Source: Pigmentiphaga aceris (GTDB lineage Bacteria; Pseudomonadota; Gammaproteobacteria; Burkholderiales; Burkholderiaceae_B). From it: a stretch of 64,000 nucleotides of DNA. The notes beneath the pieces are model-generated. The model was not told the origin of the DNA. It made no database searches and saw only the letters and a program-made list of their open reading frames with translations. Numbering within the stretch: the stretch's first letter is position 1; each line of letters starts with the position of its first letter. Below, in pieces: positions 16,795 to 25,658 of the stretch. A program made the position numbers and the translations under genes. The stretch spans positions 4,092,001-4,156,000 of the forward strand of contig NZ_CP043046.1 in assembly GCF_008119665.1 (NCBI RefSeq), read 5' to 3'.

Positions 16795-19227
16795 TCAGAA
16801 CTTGCTGCGCAAGGTCAACATGGCACTGCGCGGCTCGCCATAGCGATAACCGTACTCGTCGTTGTAATAGCGCTTGTCGAAGACGTTGTTCACGTTAAGC
16901 GCCAACGAGGTGTCCTGGCTGATGCGATACCGCAGCTGGGCATCCCACACCACCCGGCCCGGCTGCTGGCGCAGGATGCTGTCGTAGTCATTTCCGCTGG
17001 TCTTGCTCTGCGCAGACACGCCGCCGCCTACCGTCCAATTGTTTGCCACCCCTGGCAAGTTGTAGCTGACGTAGGCGCGGGCGATGTGGCGTGGCACCAC
17101 GGCGAAAGCCTGGCCTTCACGCGCAGTGGGTTGCCCATAGGCATCGCGGTCACGCACGTATTGCGCATCGGTATAGGTGTAGCTGGCCGATGCCTGCAAC
17201 CCGCTCGCCAATTCGCCGGCAACTTCCAGTTCCAGGCCACGGCTTCGCACCTTGCCGCCGTTCACATAACAAAGTCCGGTTGTCGACAGGCCCGGGCAGC
17301 CCCCGGTCGGGTATCGCGGGTCGACCGCGTAGCGACCGGTCTGGTTGATCTGGAAAATCGCCGCCGATGTTGTCATGCGACCGCCGAACAATTCGCCTTT
17401 GACACCCATTTCGTAATTGCTGCCCAAAGCCGGGTCCAGTGCAGACCCGCTCGCCGTCATGTAAGAACTTTGCGGCTGAAAGATGTCGCTGTAGCTTGCG
17501 TAGGCAGACCATTGCGGGTTCAGTGCATAGACCAGGCCGGCGAAGGGCGTCACTTCGCGTGTCTGCTTGCTGGCGCTCAGTCGCACGCCCGCCGCATTGT
17601 CGAAGTTGGATTCGTACCAGCTCACACGGCCGCCCAAGGTCAATTTCAGGGGATCGGCAAGATGCAGCACCGCATTGCCGTACACGCCCCGATTGATCGT
17701 CGTGAAGCGGTTCACCAGTGCGCGAGCGCCAAACCGGGGGGTTGCCAAGCGGGTCTGATGTGGATCGCTCAGGTCGAAGAACTGCCCGGGGTAGGTCACG
17801 GTTGCGGCCTCATAGTCCCGGGTTTCATCTGCCGACGAGGCTCCCACCCGAAGTTCGTGCTGGCGGCCCAGCAGCGTCACGCGGCCCTGTACGTTCAGAT
17901 CGAACGAGGTGCGATCGAAGTCATAGCGTGAATCGTTGGCATACATGCTGGACGTGCCTGCCGTGAACCGCGTGCCCCGGACGATGTTGGTCTCGTGCAC
18001 CTTGGCTTCTTGCGTATTAACCGAGAACGTTGCCTTCCAGTCGGCATTGAATTGATGTTTGATTTCCGCGAAGACCTCATCGGTACCGCTCTCGTACGCC
18101 GACCATGCGGGGCCGACCGAAAAGCTGCGTGGCAGATTCAGGTCGATGCCGTTGCGCGACACGGGCAAGCCGGCGAAGACGTAGACGCCCGTCTGGTCAT
18201 ATCGCTGATGCCGCACTCCGCCCATCACCGTGGTGTCGGGCGCAATGTCCGCTTCGAGCACGCCGTACACAAGCGGTGTCTTCGATGTCGCCCGGTCGTA
18301 GAAATAGTTTCGGTCCTCATAAGCGACGACTGCGCGGCCACGCAAGGTACCGGCATCATTCAAAGGCCCGGTCGCATCCAGCTCGCCCCGCTTGTAGCCC
18401 CAGGAACCGACGCGTGCGGTCAGTTCAAGCTGTTTTTCGGCCAAGGGTCGCTTGCGCACCATGTTGACGGCACCGGCCGGGTCGCCCGCGCCCAGTTGCA
18501 AGCCCGCCGCACCGCGCAGCACTTCCACGCGGTCGATGGTTGCCATGTCCGGAGCCTGCCCCAGAATGCCGCCGAAGGTGCCCGCGGTCTGCAGGCCGTC
18601 GACCAAGGCCGCCGCGCTGAGCGAGAAACCGCGGATGGAATACCCGCTTTGCCCGCTGTTCAGAAAAATTCGGCTGACGCCAGGCGTCTTCATGACCACA
18701 TCGTCGTAGCGATCCAGGTTCTGGTCGCTCAGGCGTTGGCGAGTCACTACTGCAACCGATTGCGGCGTGTCCTTCAGCGACTGCGCCATGCCGGTGATGG
18801 TGGCGGCACGCGCCGCATAGGAACCCGTGCCCTCGGACGTGGCGTCGCGCTCTACTTCTGCAATGATCGTCACGGTCTTGAGCGTGGTGTTCTGCGGCCC
18901 TGCGGCTCTCACAATGACGGCACTGCCTTCCACACTGGCACTCAGGCCAGTGCCGGCCAGCAGGCGGTCGAGTGCCTGCATGGGCGTGAAGCTGCCCGAC
19001 ACCGCCGGTGCTGTCTTTCCGGCCACCAGCGCCTGTTGCACGATGAGTTGGATGCGCGTCTGCCGTGCCCAGTCGTTCAGGGCTTCGGCCAGCGGCTGCG
19101 TCCTCAGACTGATCGTGACAGGCGTGTCGTTGAACGCGCCGACGCCTTGTGCATGGGCGGCCAGCGCACTGACGGCAAGTGCAAGGGCCAAGGCCAGGGG
19201 GGCCGGCTGCAGGGGGTGGCGACGCAT
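16795..19227 (-). CDS. TonB-dependent siderophore receptor with STN signalling domain (unit A)
   Basis: 810 aa. Signal peptide residues 1-26 (AHAQ), STN domain about 38-108, TonB-box-like LKTVTI about 116-121, plug about 150-255 (SLKDTPQSVAVVTRQRL, SGYSIRGFSLS, DRVEVLRGAAGLQLGAGDPAGAVN) and a 22-strand barrel ending in a C-terminal aromatic (LRSKF). The STN domain places it with FecA/FpvA-type receptors that signal ligand occupancy to a FecR. It is the last gene of a minus-strand set sigma-fecR-receptor. The plug sequence fits the ferric-siderophore receptor (FpvA/FoxA-like) group rather than haem receptors, but the ligand is not known. Confidence 0.93.
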   Translation of the reverse strand: MRRHPLQPAPLALALALAVSALAAHAQGVGAFNDTPVTISLRTQPLAEALNDWARQTRIQLIVQQALVAGKTAPAVSGSFTPMQALDRLLAGTGLSASVEGSAVIVRAAGPQNTTLKTVTIIAEVERDATSEGTGSYAARAATITGMAQSLKDTPQSVAVVTRQRLSDQNLDRYDDVVMKTPGVSRIFLNSGQSGYSIRGFSLSAAALVDGLQTAGTFGGILGQAPDMATIDRVEVLRGAAGLQLGAGDPAGAVNMVRKRPLAEKQLELTARVGSWGYKRGELDATGPLNDAGTLRGRAVVAYEDRNYFYDRATSKTPLVYGVLEADIAPDTTVMGGVRHQRYDQTGVYVFAGLPVSRNGIDLNLPRSFSVGPAWSAYESGTDEVFAEIKHQFNADWKATFSVNTQEAKVHETNIVRGTRFTAGTSSMYANDSRYDFDRTSFDLNVQGRVTLLGRQHELRVGASSADETRDYEAATVTYPGQFFDLSDPHQTRLATPRFGARALVNRFTTINRGVYGNAVLHLADPLKLTLGGRVSWYESNFDNAAGVRLSASKQTREVTPFAGLVYALNPQWSAYASYSDIFQPQSSYMTASGSALDPALGSNYEMGVKGELFGGRMTTSAAIFQINQTGRYAVDPRYPTGGCPGLSTTGLCYVNGGKVRSRGLELEVAGELASGLQASASYTYTDAQYVRDRDAYGQPTAREGQAFAVVPRHIARAYVSYNLPGVANNWTVGGGVSAQSKTSGNDYDSILRQQPGRVVWDAQLRYRISQDTSLALNVNNVFDKRYYNDEYGYRYGEPRSAMLTLRSKF

Positions 19228-19356
19228 GAGCTTCCTCTAAATGGTGAATAAAAATGCTTCCCACTCAGGTAGACGCATCAGTTCGCCGAACTACGGTAAT
19301 ACGCGGCAAGTTTTTTTCGGCAGCCCCGGCAACGCCCTTTTCTGCCGCCCTGCCTC

Positions 19357-20427
19357 TTATCTGGCCGAGACGATTTCCACCGTGTCGCCACGCGTTTGCA
19401 GCTTGACCGGCAGTGCGCTGGGCAGCACCCGGCGCAGCGTTTGCGCATCGCGCGGATCGAAGGTGCCGCTCAGGCGCAATGCACCCACTGCCGGGTCGCG
19501 TATCGACAAGCCGGTACTGCCGTAGCGCCCCAATTCGGCCAGGGCGTCCGACAACGGCGTGTCCACGAAACTGATGCGGTTGTCGCGCCAAGGGGCCACC
19601 CCTTCGCTGGACACCGAAGACACCGCCCCCAGCGCGCCCTGCGAATCACCCGACACCTGCTGGCCTGCCACCAGCAACACACTGCCAGGCGTATCGGACA
19701 AGGCCGCATCGGCGGTGTCCGTGCGGCGCGCCACGCGCACGCGCCCAGCCTCGACCGCCACGCGCACGCCATTGGCACCCGGCTGCTGCGGCGTATGGCG
19801 AACCGAAAAGCGGGTGCCGACCACCGCCACGTCCAGCGGCCCGGCCGACACCACGAAGGGCTGCGCGGCATTGGCCTGGACCGTGAACATGGCCTGGCCT
19901 TCGGCCAGCAGTACCTCGCGGCGATGCCGGTAGTAGCGCACCGTCAGTTGCGTGGCAGTGTCCAGCCGCAGCTGGCTGCCATCGGGCAGACGCAGCTCGA
20001 TCTGTTGACCCTGGCGGGTGGCGAAGGCTTCGGTGTACACCGGCTGGGCCATCCAGTGGTTCCAGGCCAGCGGTCCCGTGGTCGCAAGTACGGCGAGCAC
20101 AGCGGCGGTCGCGAATGCCGGCATCAGGAAACGGCGACGCGAGGGGGCCTCGATGGGTGTCTTGATCCGCGTGCGTTGCGTGGCTTTTTCCTGTTCAAGC
20201 CGCAGGCGCAGCGCGGCAACGGCATCTGCAGGGATCGCATCCAGCGCACGTGACTTGGCTTCCCACTGGGTGTAGGCGCGCGCATGTGTATCGTCTGCCG
20301 CAAGCCAGACCTGAAACCCACGTTCGTCCTCGTCGCGCCAGCTTTCGCCTTGGCGACGGACATACCAGTCCAGCACCTCCTGGCGCAGACCAGGCGCGGC
20401 GGGCGTGAAGGGCTGCGGCGCATTCAT
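19357..20427 (-). CDS. FecR-family anti-sigma regulator (unit A)
   Basis: 356 aa from the ATG at 20427. The N-terminal DUF4880 region (VLDWYVRRQGESWRDEDE) would hold the cytoplasmic sigma partner. A transmembrane segment lies about residues 105-127 (AFATAAVLAVLATTGPLAW), then the periplasmic FecR domain (LRLPDGSQLRLDTATQLTV, GTRFSVRHT) and a C-terminal DUF4974 region (RISFVDTPLSDALAELGRY). It links the STN domain of the receptor to its sigma factor. A 115-base gap separates it from the sigma gene and 129 bases separate it from the receptor, so internal promoters are possible. Confidence 0.92.
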   Translation of the reverse strand: MNAPQPFTPAAPGLRQEVLDWYVRRQGESWRDEDERGFQVWLAADDTHARAYTQWEAKSRALDAIPADAVAALRLRLEQEKATQRTRIKTPIEAPSRRRFLMPAFATAAVLAVLATTGPLAWNHWMAQPVYTEAFATRQGQQIELRLPDGSQLRLDTATQLTVRYYRHRREVLLAEGQAMFTVQANAAQPFVVSAGPLDVAVVGTRFSVRHTPQQPGANGVRVAVEAGRVRVARRTDTADAALSDTPGSVLLVAGQQVSGDSQGALGAVSSVSSEGVAPWRDNRISFVDTPLSDALAELGRYGSTGLSIRDPAVGALRLSGTFDPRDAQTLRRVLPSALPVKLQTRGDTVEIVSAR

Positions 20428-20542
20428 GGGCGAAAAACTTCCATCTTCTTGAGTAGACGCACGAGCAGCCTGGAACCCGGTATCGCAGCGCGAAAACAGG
20501 CCAACCCGGCAATGCCCACAAGGCGGCTGGCAACATGGCATG

Positions 20543-21133
20543 TCATGACCGGGACCGTCCTCGGCGTATTGGCGCAGGGGCATCGTCAGGCCGCCCTTCG
20601 AGCTGGTCAAAACACTGCCAGCACGCGTCCATCGCGATTTGCAGCTGCATTTCCACGGTGCGCACGGAAATACCCATGCGCGACGCGATCTCGGCATACG
20701 ACAGGCCGTCGAACTTGAACAGGATAAAGGCTTCGCGGCACCGTGGCGGCAGTTGGTCGATGGTTGCCAGGACTGAAGCCAGCCCCTCGCGCGAGGCAAG
20801 GATTTGCTCTGGCTGCAGAGATGCCGACCCGGCAATGGCGTCGAGGTCAAAGGCTTCGTCAGCAGCGGTATCGAGCACTTCGCCACGCACATCGGCCCGG
20901 CGGTGCTGGTCAACCACCAGATTGCGCGCAGTGCGATACAGCAAGGCACGCGGATCGTGGATTTTCTGTCCCCGCTGCTCGGCCGCCAGCACCCGGGCGT
21001 AGCTTTCCTGTGCCAAGTCGGCCGCCGTGTGGCGGTCACGGACGGCCCGGAACAGGAAATTCAGCAGTTCTCGGTAATAACGGGCAACCACGGATCGGGC
21101 AAGGCCAGGAAAGATGACGAGGTCCGTCAGCAA
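20543..21133 (-). CDS. FecI-type ECF sigma factor (unit A)
   Basis: About 196 aa from a TTG with an AGGGG site 5 bases upstream; the conserved protein begins near ARYYRELLNFL and a GTG at 21091 is an alternative. ATG codons further up (21196) coincide with a Fur-box candidate and are therefore less likely starts. Sigma region 2 is seen in TAADLAQESYARVL and DPRALLYRTARNLVVDQHRR, and region 4 in LPPRCREAFILFKFDGLSYAEIASRMGIS. The C-terminal tail is unusually Arg/Pro-rich (last 20 residues). It should transcribe receptor gene A on ligand signalling through the adjacent FecR. Confidence 0.88.
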   Translation of the reverse strand: MLTDLVIFPGLARSVVARYYRELLNFLFRAVRDRHTAADLAQESYARVLAAEQRGQKIHDPRALLYRTARNLVVDQHRRADVRGEVLDTAADEAFDLDAIAGSASLQPEQILASREGLASVLATIDQLPPRCREAFILFKFDGLSYAEIASRMGISVRTVEMQLQIAMDACWQCFDQLEGRPDDAPAPIRRGRSRS

Positions 21134-21182
21134 ACCGGCCCCTGTGACGACAAGGCCCGAGCTGGATAAGCGCTTCTGAACG

Positions 21183-21197
21183 GGAATGAATCTCATT
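21183..21197 (-). promoter_or_regulatory. Fur-box candidate for unit A
   Basis: GAATGA and TCATTC form an inverted repeat with a 3-base spacer, the geometry and sequence typical of Fur sites. It lies upstream of the preferred start of the unit A sigma gene. Confidence 0.6.
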
Positions 21198-21328
21198 CTA
21201 CCGAAATTGCAGCACAAGTTGAACACTTCCCGGCATCAAACCCTGAGTCATAGCAGCCAAGCTGCGTGCCATATGCCTGGACAGCTGCCTGTCGGTGATA
21301 TTGCCAAGCGCCCTTCAAACGCTACATA

Positions 21329-21350
21329 ATTGATATTCATTCTCATCTAA
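21329..21350 (+). promoter_or_regulatory. Fur-box candidate for unit B
   Basis: The AT-rich segment ATTGATATTCATTCTCATC resembles tandem GATAAT/ATTATC hexamers. Its core CATTCTCATCTAA (21338-21350) recurs, with one change, before the unit C sigma gene. It sits about 35 bases before the ATG at 21385. Confidence 0.6.
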
Positions 21351-21384
21351 ATGCTTGGCGCGTTGGCTGCCAGCAGTGTCACCC

Positions 21385-21894
21385 ATGCCCAGGCAACCCG
21401 CTCCATCTGCTTTGCAAGCGCTTTATTGCGATCACCACGGGTGGCTGCACGGATGGTTGCGGCAGCGACTGGGCAACGCATCCGACGCTGCCGACTTGGC
21501 GCATGACACCTTCGTGCGCATACTTGGGCGGGATCAACACGCCGCCATCCGGGAACCACGCGCATACCTGGCAACCATCGCAAACGGTCTGGTGGTCAGT
21601 CATTGGCGCAGACGCGAACTGGAACAGGCCTGGCTCGACACCTTGGCCGTGCATCCGCAAGCCGTGCTGCCATCGGCGGAAGATCGCGCGATCATCCTGG
21701 AAACGCTTGAGCAGATCGCGCGCATGCTCGATGGCCTGCCCGCACGTTGCCGGGAAATATTCCTGCTGTCCCAGATCGACGGCCTGACCTACCCGCAGAT
21801 TTCCGCCCAACTTGGCGTCAGTGTGAATGTGGTGCAGAAGGCCATGACACGCGCCGTGGGCCATTGCTTCCAGATTCTGCTGCGCGACGACTGA
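21385..21894 (+). CDS. FecI-type ECF sigma factor (unit B)
   Basis: 169 aa from the ATG at 21385 (an in-frame TTG at 21355 would add ten residues but lies next to the Fur box). It matches classic FecI length. Region 2 starts YCDHHGWLHGWLRQRLGN and continues DAADLAHDTFVRIL; region 4 reads LPARCREIFLLSQIDGLTYPQISAQLGVS. It is followed after 7 bases by fecR B. Its closest relative in this window is the unit C sigma gene, with the same HDTF and NVVQK segments. Confidence 0.9.
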   Translation: MPRQPAPSALQALYCDHHGWLHGWLRQRLGNASDAADLAHDTFVRILGRDQHAAIREPRAYLATIANGLVVSHWRRRELEQAWLDTLAVHPQAVLPSAEDRAIILETLEQIARMLDGLPARCREIFLLSQIDGLTYPQISAQLGVSVNVVQKAMTRAVGHCFQILLRDD

Positions 21895-21901
21895 ACATCG
21901 C

Positions 21902-22957
21902 ATGAGCCGATCATCTCAGGCAAGCCCGGCAGGCTACACAGACCAGAGCCAAACCCGAATCGAACCGCTCCCGCCAGCCGTTCGCGAACAAGCTATCTCC
22001 TGGTATGTGAAGCTGGCATCAGGCATGCAGTCCGTAGAAGACGAAGCCGCGTTCACGCGCTGGCATCACGCCCACACCGACCACGCTCGCGCCTGGTCAC
22101 AACTGCAGAAAATGGGCGGCCGGCTGCGACATGGTGCGGAACTGCTCACCCCGTCGATTGCACATGGTGCCTTGCAGAAAGCAGCCCATGCCGGCGGCAG
22201 ACGCCGGGCACTCAAGACCCTGGTCTGCCTGGGTATGGGTGGCACCGCGCTGTATCTGGTGCAAGAACAACTGCCTTGGCGTGCGTCCTTGTCCAGCCTG
22301 CTGGCCGATGTCAGCACCGCCACGGGCGAGCAGCGCACCGTGACTTTGGACGACGGCACGCAGGTGGCGCTGAACACCGCCAGTGCCATCGATGTGCGCT
22401 TCGACGCGCAGCAGCGCCGCATTATTCTGCATGCAGGCGAAGTGCTGCTGACCACGGGTGCCGACCCGGCGGGACGGCCGCTGGTGGTCGTCACCGCAGA
22501 AGGCACGCTGACCCCGATCGGCACCAAATTCCTGGTTCGCCACGAAGCCGTTCCGGGCTTGCATGCCTATACGAAGCTGGCCGTGGTGGAAGGCGCGGTC
22601 GAAGTCAGACCGCATGGCCAGCAAGGACAGCCCGTCATCGTCCGGGCTGGGCAGCAACTGCAATTCACGCGCGACAGCATTGCACCGTCGACCCCGCTGG
22701 ACGAAAACAGTCTGGCCTGGGTCGATGGCATGTTCGTCGCAGCCAGCATGCGGCTGGATCACTTCCTGGCCGAGCTTGGCCATTACCGACCAGGCGTGCT
22801 GCGCTGGACGCCGGAAGTGGCTGGCCTGCGGATCACCGGCACGTGGCCGCTGCACGGTGCCGACGCCACGGACCTGATCCTTGATTCGATAGCGCGACGC
22901 CTGCCCGTGAAGGTGACCCGGTCGACAAAGTACTGGGTTCAGGTTTCTCTGCGCTGA
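21902..22957 (+). CDS. FecR-family anti-sigma regulator (unit B)
   Basis: 351 aa. DUF4880 segment REQAISWYVKLASGMQSVEDE (about 22-42), a transmembrane stretch about 108-125 (LVCLGMGGTALYLV), a FecR domain with VTLDDGTQVALNTASAIDVRF and PIGTKFLVRHE, and a C-terminal region with SLAWVDGMFVAASMRLDHFLAELG. It starts 7 bases after the sigma stop codon, so both are probably translated from one message. It would control the unit B sigma factor in response to the STN domain of the receptor 156 bases downstream. Confidence 0.92.
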   Translation: MSRSSQASPAGYTDQSQTRIEPLPPAVREQAISWYVKLASGMQSVEDEAAFTRWHHAHTDHARAWSQLQKMGGRLRHGAELLTPSIAHGALQKAAHAGGRRRALKTLVCLGMGGTALYLVQEQLPWRASLSSLLADVSTATGEQRTVTLDDGTQVALNTASAIDVRFDAQQRRIILHAGEVLLTTGADPAGRPLVVVTAEGTLTPIGTKFLVRHEAVPGLHAYTKLAVVEGAVEVRPHGQQGQPVIVRAGQQLQFTRDSIAPSTPLDENSLAWVDGMFVAASMRLDHFLAELGHYRPGVLRWTPEVAGLRITGTWPLHGADATDLILDSIARRLPVKVTRSTKYWVQVSLR

Positions 22958-23113
22958 TGGCACGAACAGGTACGGAGCCCCTTGGATCTTCGCGCTTACA
23001 AATTCGTCGGCAGTTTTTTGTGTCTCGTGCGGCCTACCTATCAAGAAGCATCGATAGGGTCCTGACGGTTCCATGGTGCTTGAACATGATGACCCGCCTT
23101 CGCACAGGAATTT

Positions 23114-25594
23114 ATGGCTGCCCCTTTCCACACATCTCAACACCTGCCCTCCCCGGCCACGCTTGCGCGCGCTCGGTCTACGCAAATGCTGAAACCCCTG
23201 GCCCACGCGCTGCTGTGGCTATCGGCTGGCATGACAACAGGGGTGCCGTTCCTGAGCGCGCAGGCGCAGACCGCCACCAGGCTTGAAGCCAGCCACGATT
23301 TCAAGCTTGCAGGCGATTCGCTCGATCAGGTCTTGGGCAATCTGGGGCGTCAGTCGGGAGCGGTGATTTCTGTCGATGCATCACTTACGGCAGGCATGCG
23401 AAGCCAAGGCTTGGCCGGACGCTACACCACCATGCAAGCGCTTCAGCGTGTGTTGACGGGTACCGGCCTGGAGCCAGTCAGGGATACCGTCGGCGAATAC
23501 ACCTTGCGCAGGCAGACTCCATCCGTAGGTGCCACCAGCACCACCACCTTGCACGAAGTCAGCGTGGTGGGCACGCGTCAGAACCCCAGCGCCTTGCCGG
23601 AAGCATACGCAGGCGGGATGACCGCACGCGGCGCACGCGCTGGCGTGCTGGGCAATCAGGACGTGATGGACATCCCGTTCAGCATGACCAGCTACACCGA
23701 GAGTTTCATTCGTGGCCGCAGCGCCAAGACCATCGCAGACACCGTGGCCTTCGATCCCTCGGTCATGGTGAGTCAGACCGGGGGCATGGTCGATTCCTAC
23801 TCGATACGCGGCTTCCCGATAGCGGAAGGCAACGTGGGGGAAATCGCGTTCAACGGCGTCTACGGGATTGCGCCCAATTACCGCGCCTTCACGCCTTACA
23901 TCGAACGCGTCGAAGTGCTCAAGGGAGCCACTGGCCTGCTGTACGGCGTCTCGCCCGATGGCGGCGTGGGCGGCGTCATCAACGTGGTTCCCAAGCGGGC
24001 CACGGACCAACCCATTACACGCCTGAGCACCAGTTTTGAAGAACGCTCAGTCGGTGGGCTGCAGCTTGACGTCGGTCGTCGATTCGGCGAGCAGCAGGAA
24101 TGGGGTGTTCGCGTCAACGGTAGCCACGAGCAAGGCAAAACCGCCGTGGATAACCAGCGCCGCGAGATTTCCGTCGGCGCACTGGGTCTGGACTATCGCG
24201 GTGACAAGCTGTCGGTCAGCCTGGACCTGATAAATCAATACGAAGATTGGGATGCTCCGTCGCGCGTCTTTTCAATAGGCACCGGCATGGCAGTGCCTGA
24301 CGCCCCCAACGGACGCAGCAACCCGGCCCAGACCTGGGGATGGTCCACGTTGAAAGACCGGTCGGCGCTTGTGGACCTTGAATATCGTGTGAACGACCAA
24401 GTAACCGTATTCGGCAACCTGGGCCACGGGTATTCCAAGGTCGACCGTCTGTTCGATCAGCAAATGGTGTTTTCCAACAGTGCCGGTGATTTCACCAGCA
24501 CGCCGCGCTACGGCATCTTCGAGGTCAAACGCGACACGGCATCGGCCGGGGCGCGACTGGGGTTCACCACGGGCGCTATCCGACATCGGGCCACCATCCA
24601 AGCCACCACGCTGGACGTCACCAACTACCAGAACAGCACCGATGGCCGCCGGTTCTCGTCCAACCTGTATGCCCCGCTGCGCTTGCCTGCACAAGATGTT
24701 GCCGCCCCCGGTTCAGTGCCGCGCGTGGCGAAGTCTCAGCTCGATAGCCTGGCGCTGTCAGACACCTTGTCGATCCTGAACGACCGGGTGCAGATCATTG
24801 CGGGTGCCCGGTACGTGCAGATCGACGCGGACAACTGGGACCGGATCACCGGCGCGCGCACCAGCACCTATCAGGACAAGGCGTGGACCCCGGCGCTGGG
24901 CGCGATCTATCGCACCACGTCGTCCACCATGCTGTATGCCAGCTACATCGAAGGCTTGTCGCGGGGCGATGTGGCCCCGCAGACCGCGCGCAATGCCGGC
25001 GAGATGCTGTCTCCGTACAAGTCCAAGCAGTACGAACTGGGATTCAAGGCGGATTTCGATTCCGTCATGGCCACCGCCAGCCTGTTCCAGATCGTCAAGC
25101 CCAGCGCTTTCATCGAAAACGGGGTGTTCGGACAAAGCGGCGAGCAACGTAACCGTGGCCTGGAATTGGGCTTGCAGGGCGAAGCCACCAAGGGCGTGCG
25201 CCTGCACGGCGGCATTACCTGGCTGAATGCCGAACTGACCCAGACCGCAGACCCCGCCTTGCGTGGCAATCAGCCGGTGGGCGTGCCTCGCTGGCACACC
25301 ACACTGGGGGCCGAATGGGATCTTCCGTGGGTGCCGGGCGTCACCCTGACCTCGGGCCTGATCTATTCCGGCAAGCAATACGTCAACCAGCAGAACAGCG
25401 CCAGCCTGTCCTCGTGGACCCGGGTCGATGTCGGTGCACGCTACGCAACGAACATCCACGGCAACGATGTGACCTTTCAGCTGGATCTGAAAAACGCCTT
25501 CGATCAGGCGTATTGGTCTGGTGTGTCGCAATGGGGTGCCTTTGCGCTTGGCTCACCCCGCACGCTCAGCCTGTCGGCCAGCGTGGCGTTCTGA
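23114..25594 (+). CDS. TonB-dependent siderophore receptor with STN domain (unit B)
   Basis: 826 aa. The signal peptide is preceded by an extended N-terminus (cleavage likely after LSAQAQ, about residue 53). STN domain about 60-132, TonB-box-like HEVSVVG about 147-153, plug with DVMDIPFSMTSYTESFI, DSYSIRGFPIAEGN and ERVEVLKGATGLLYGVSPDGG, then the barrel ending SLSASVAF. It belongs to the same subfamily as receptor C (shared VLGN(Q/R)D-MD-PFS block), distinct from receptor A. A ferric-siderophore substrate is likely, identity unknown. The ATG is preceded by ACAGGA. Confidence 0.93.
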   Translation: MAAPFHTSQHLPSPATLARARSTQMLKPLAHALLWLSAGMTTGVPFLSAQAQTATRLEASHDFKLAGDSLDQVLGNLGRQSGAVISVDASLTAGMRSQGLAGRYTTMQALQRVLTGTGLEPVRDTVGEYTLRRQTPSVGATSTTTLHEVSVVGTRQNPSALPEAYAGGMTARGARAGVLGNQDVMDIPFSMTSYTESFIRGRSAKTIADTVAFDPSVMVSQTGGMVDSYSIRGFPIAEGNVGEIAFNGVYGIAPNYRAFTPYIERVEVLKGATGLLYGVSPDGGVGGVINVVPKRATDQPITRLSTSFEERSVGGLQLDVGRRFGEQQEWGVRVNGSHEQGKTAVDNQRREISVGALGLDYRGDKLSVSLDLINQYEDWDAPSRVFSIGTGMAVPDAPNGRSNPAQTWGWSTLKDRSALVDLEYRVNDQVTVFGNLGHGYSKVDRLFDQQMVFSNSAGDFTSTPRYGIFEVKRDTASAGARLGFTTGAIRHRATIQATTLDVTNYQNSTDGRRFSSNLYAPLRLPAQDVAAPGSVPRVAKSQLDSLALSDTLSILNDRVQIIAGARYVQIDADNWDRITGARTSTYQDKAWTPALGAIYRTTSSTMLYASYIEGLSRGDVAPQTARNAGEMLSPYKSKQYELGFKADFDSVMATASLFQIVKPSAFIENGVFGQSGEQRNRGLELGLQGEATKGVRLHGGITWLNAELTQTADPALRGNQPVGVPRWHTTLGAEWDLPWVPGVTLTSGLIYSGKQYVNQQNSASLSSWTRVDVGARYATNIHGNDVTFQLDLKNAFDQAYWSGVSQWGAFALGSPRTLSLSASVAF

Positions 25595-25614
25595 CATTTG
25601 CTGGCAAGCCGCCT

Positions 25615-25651
25615 GGCGGAAACCAAGGTCGCGTTGACGCTGGTTTCCGCC
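25615..25651. terminator. Hairpin between convergent receptor B and chemoreceptor genes
   Basis: A perfect 11-bp stem (GGCGGAAACCA / TGGTTTCCGCC) with a 15-base loop fits in the 64-base gap between two convergent stops. There is no T-run on either side, so it may act by RNA 3'-end protection or rho-assisted termination. Confidence 0.5.
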
Positions 25652-25658
25652 GTGACAC

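Noticed and set aside
20428..21039. Upstream extension of fecR A into the sigma A region
   Set aside because: The frame stays open by chance across the sigma gene in another reading frame; the extra sequence is Arg/Cys/Ser-rich and unrelated to FecR, and the family start is at 20427.
22958..23113. Common FecI-type promoter motif between each fecR and receptor
   Set aside because: T- or A-runs occur in all three gaps (units A, B, C), but orientation and spacing do not agree well enough to define a shared -35/-10 by eye.
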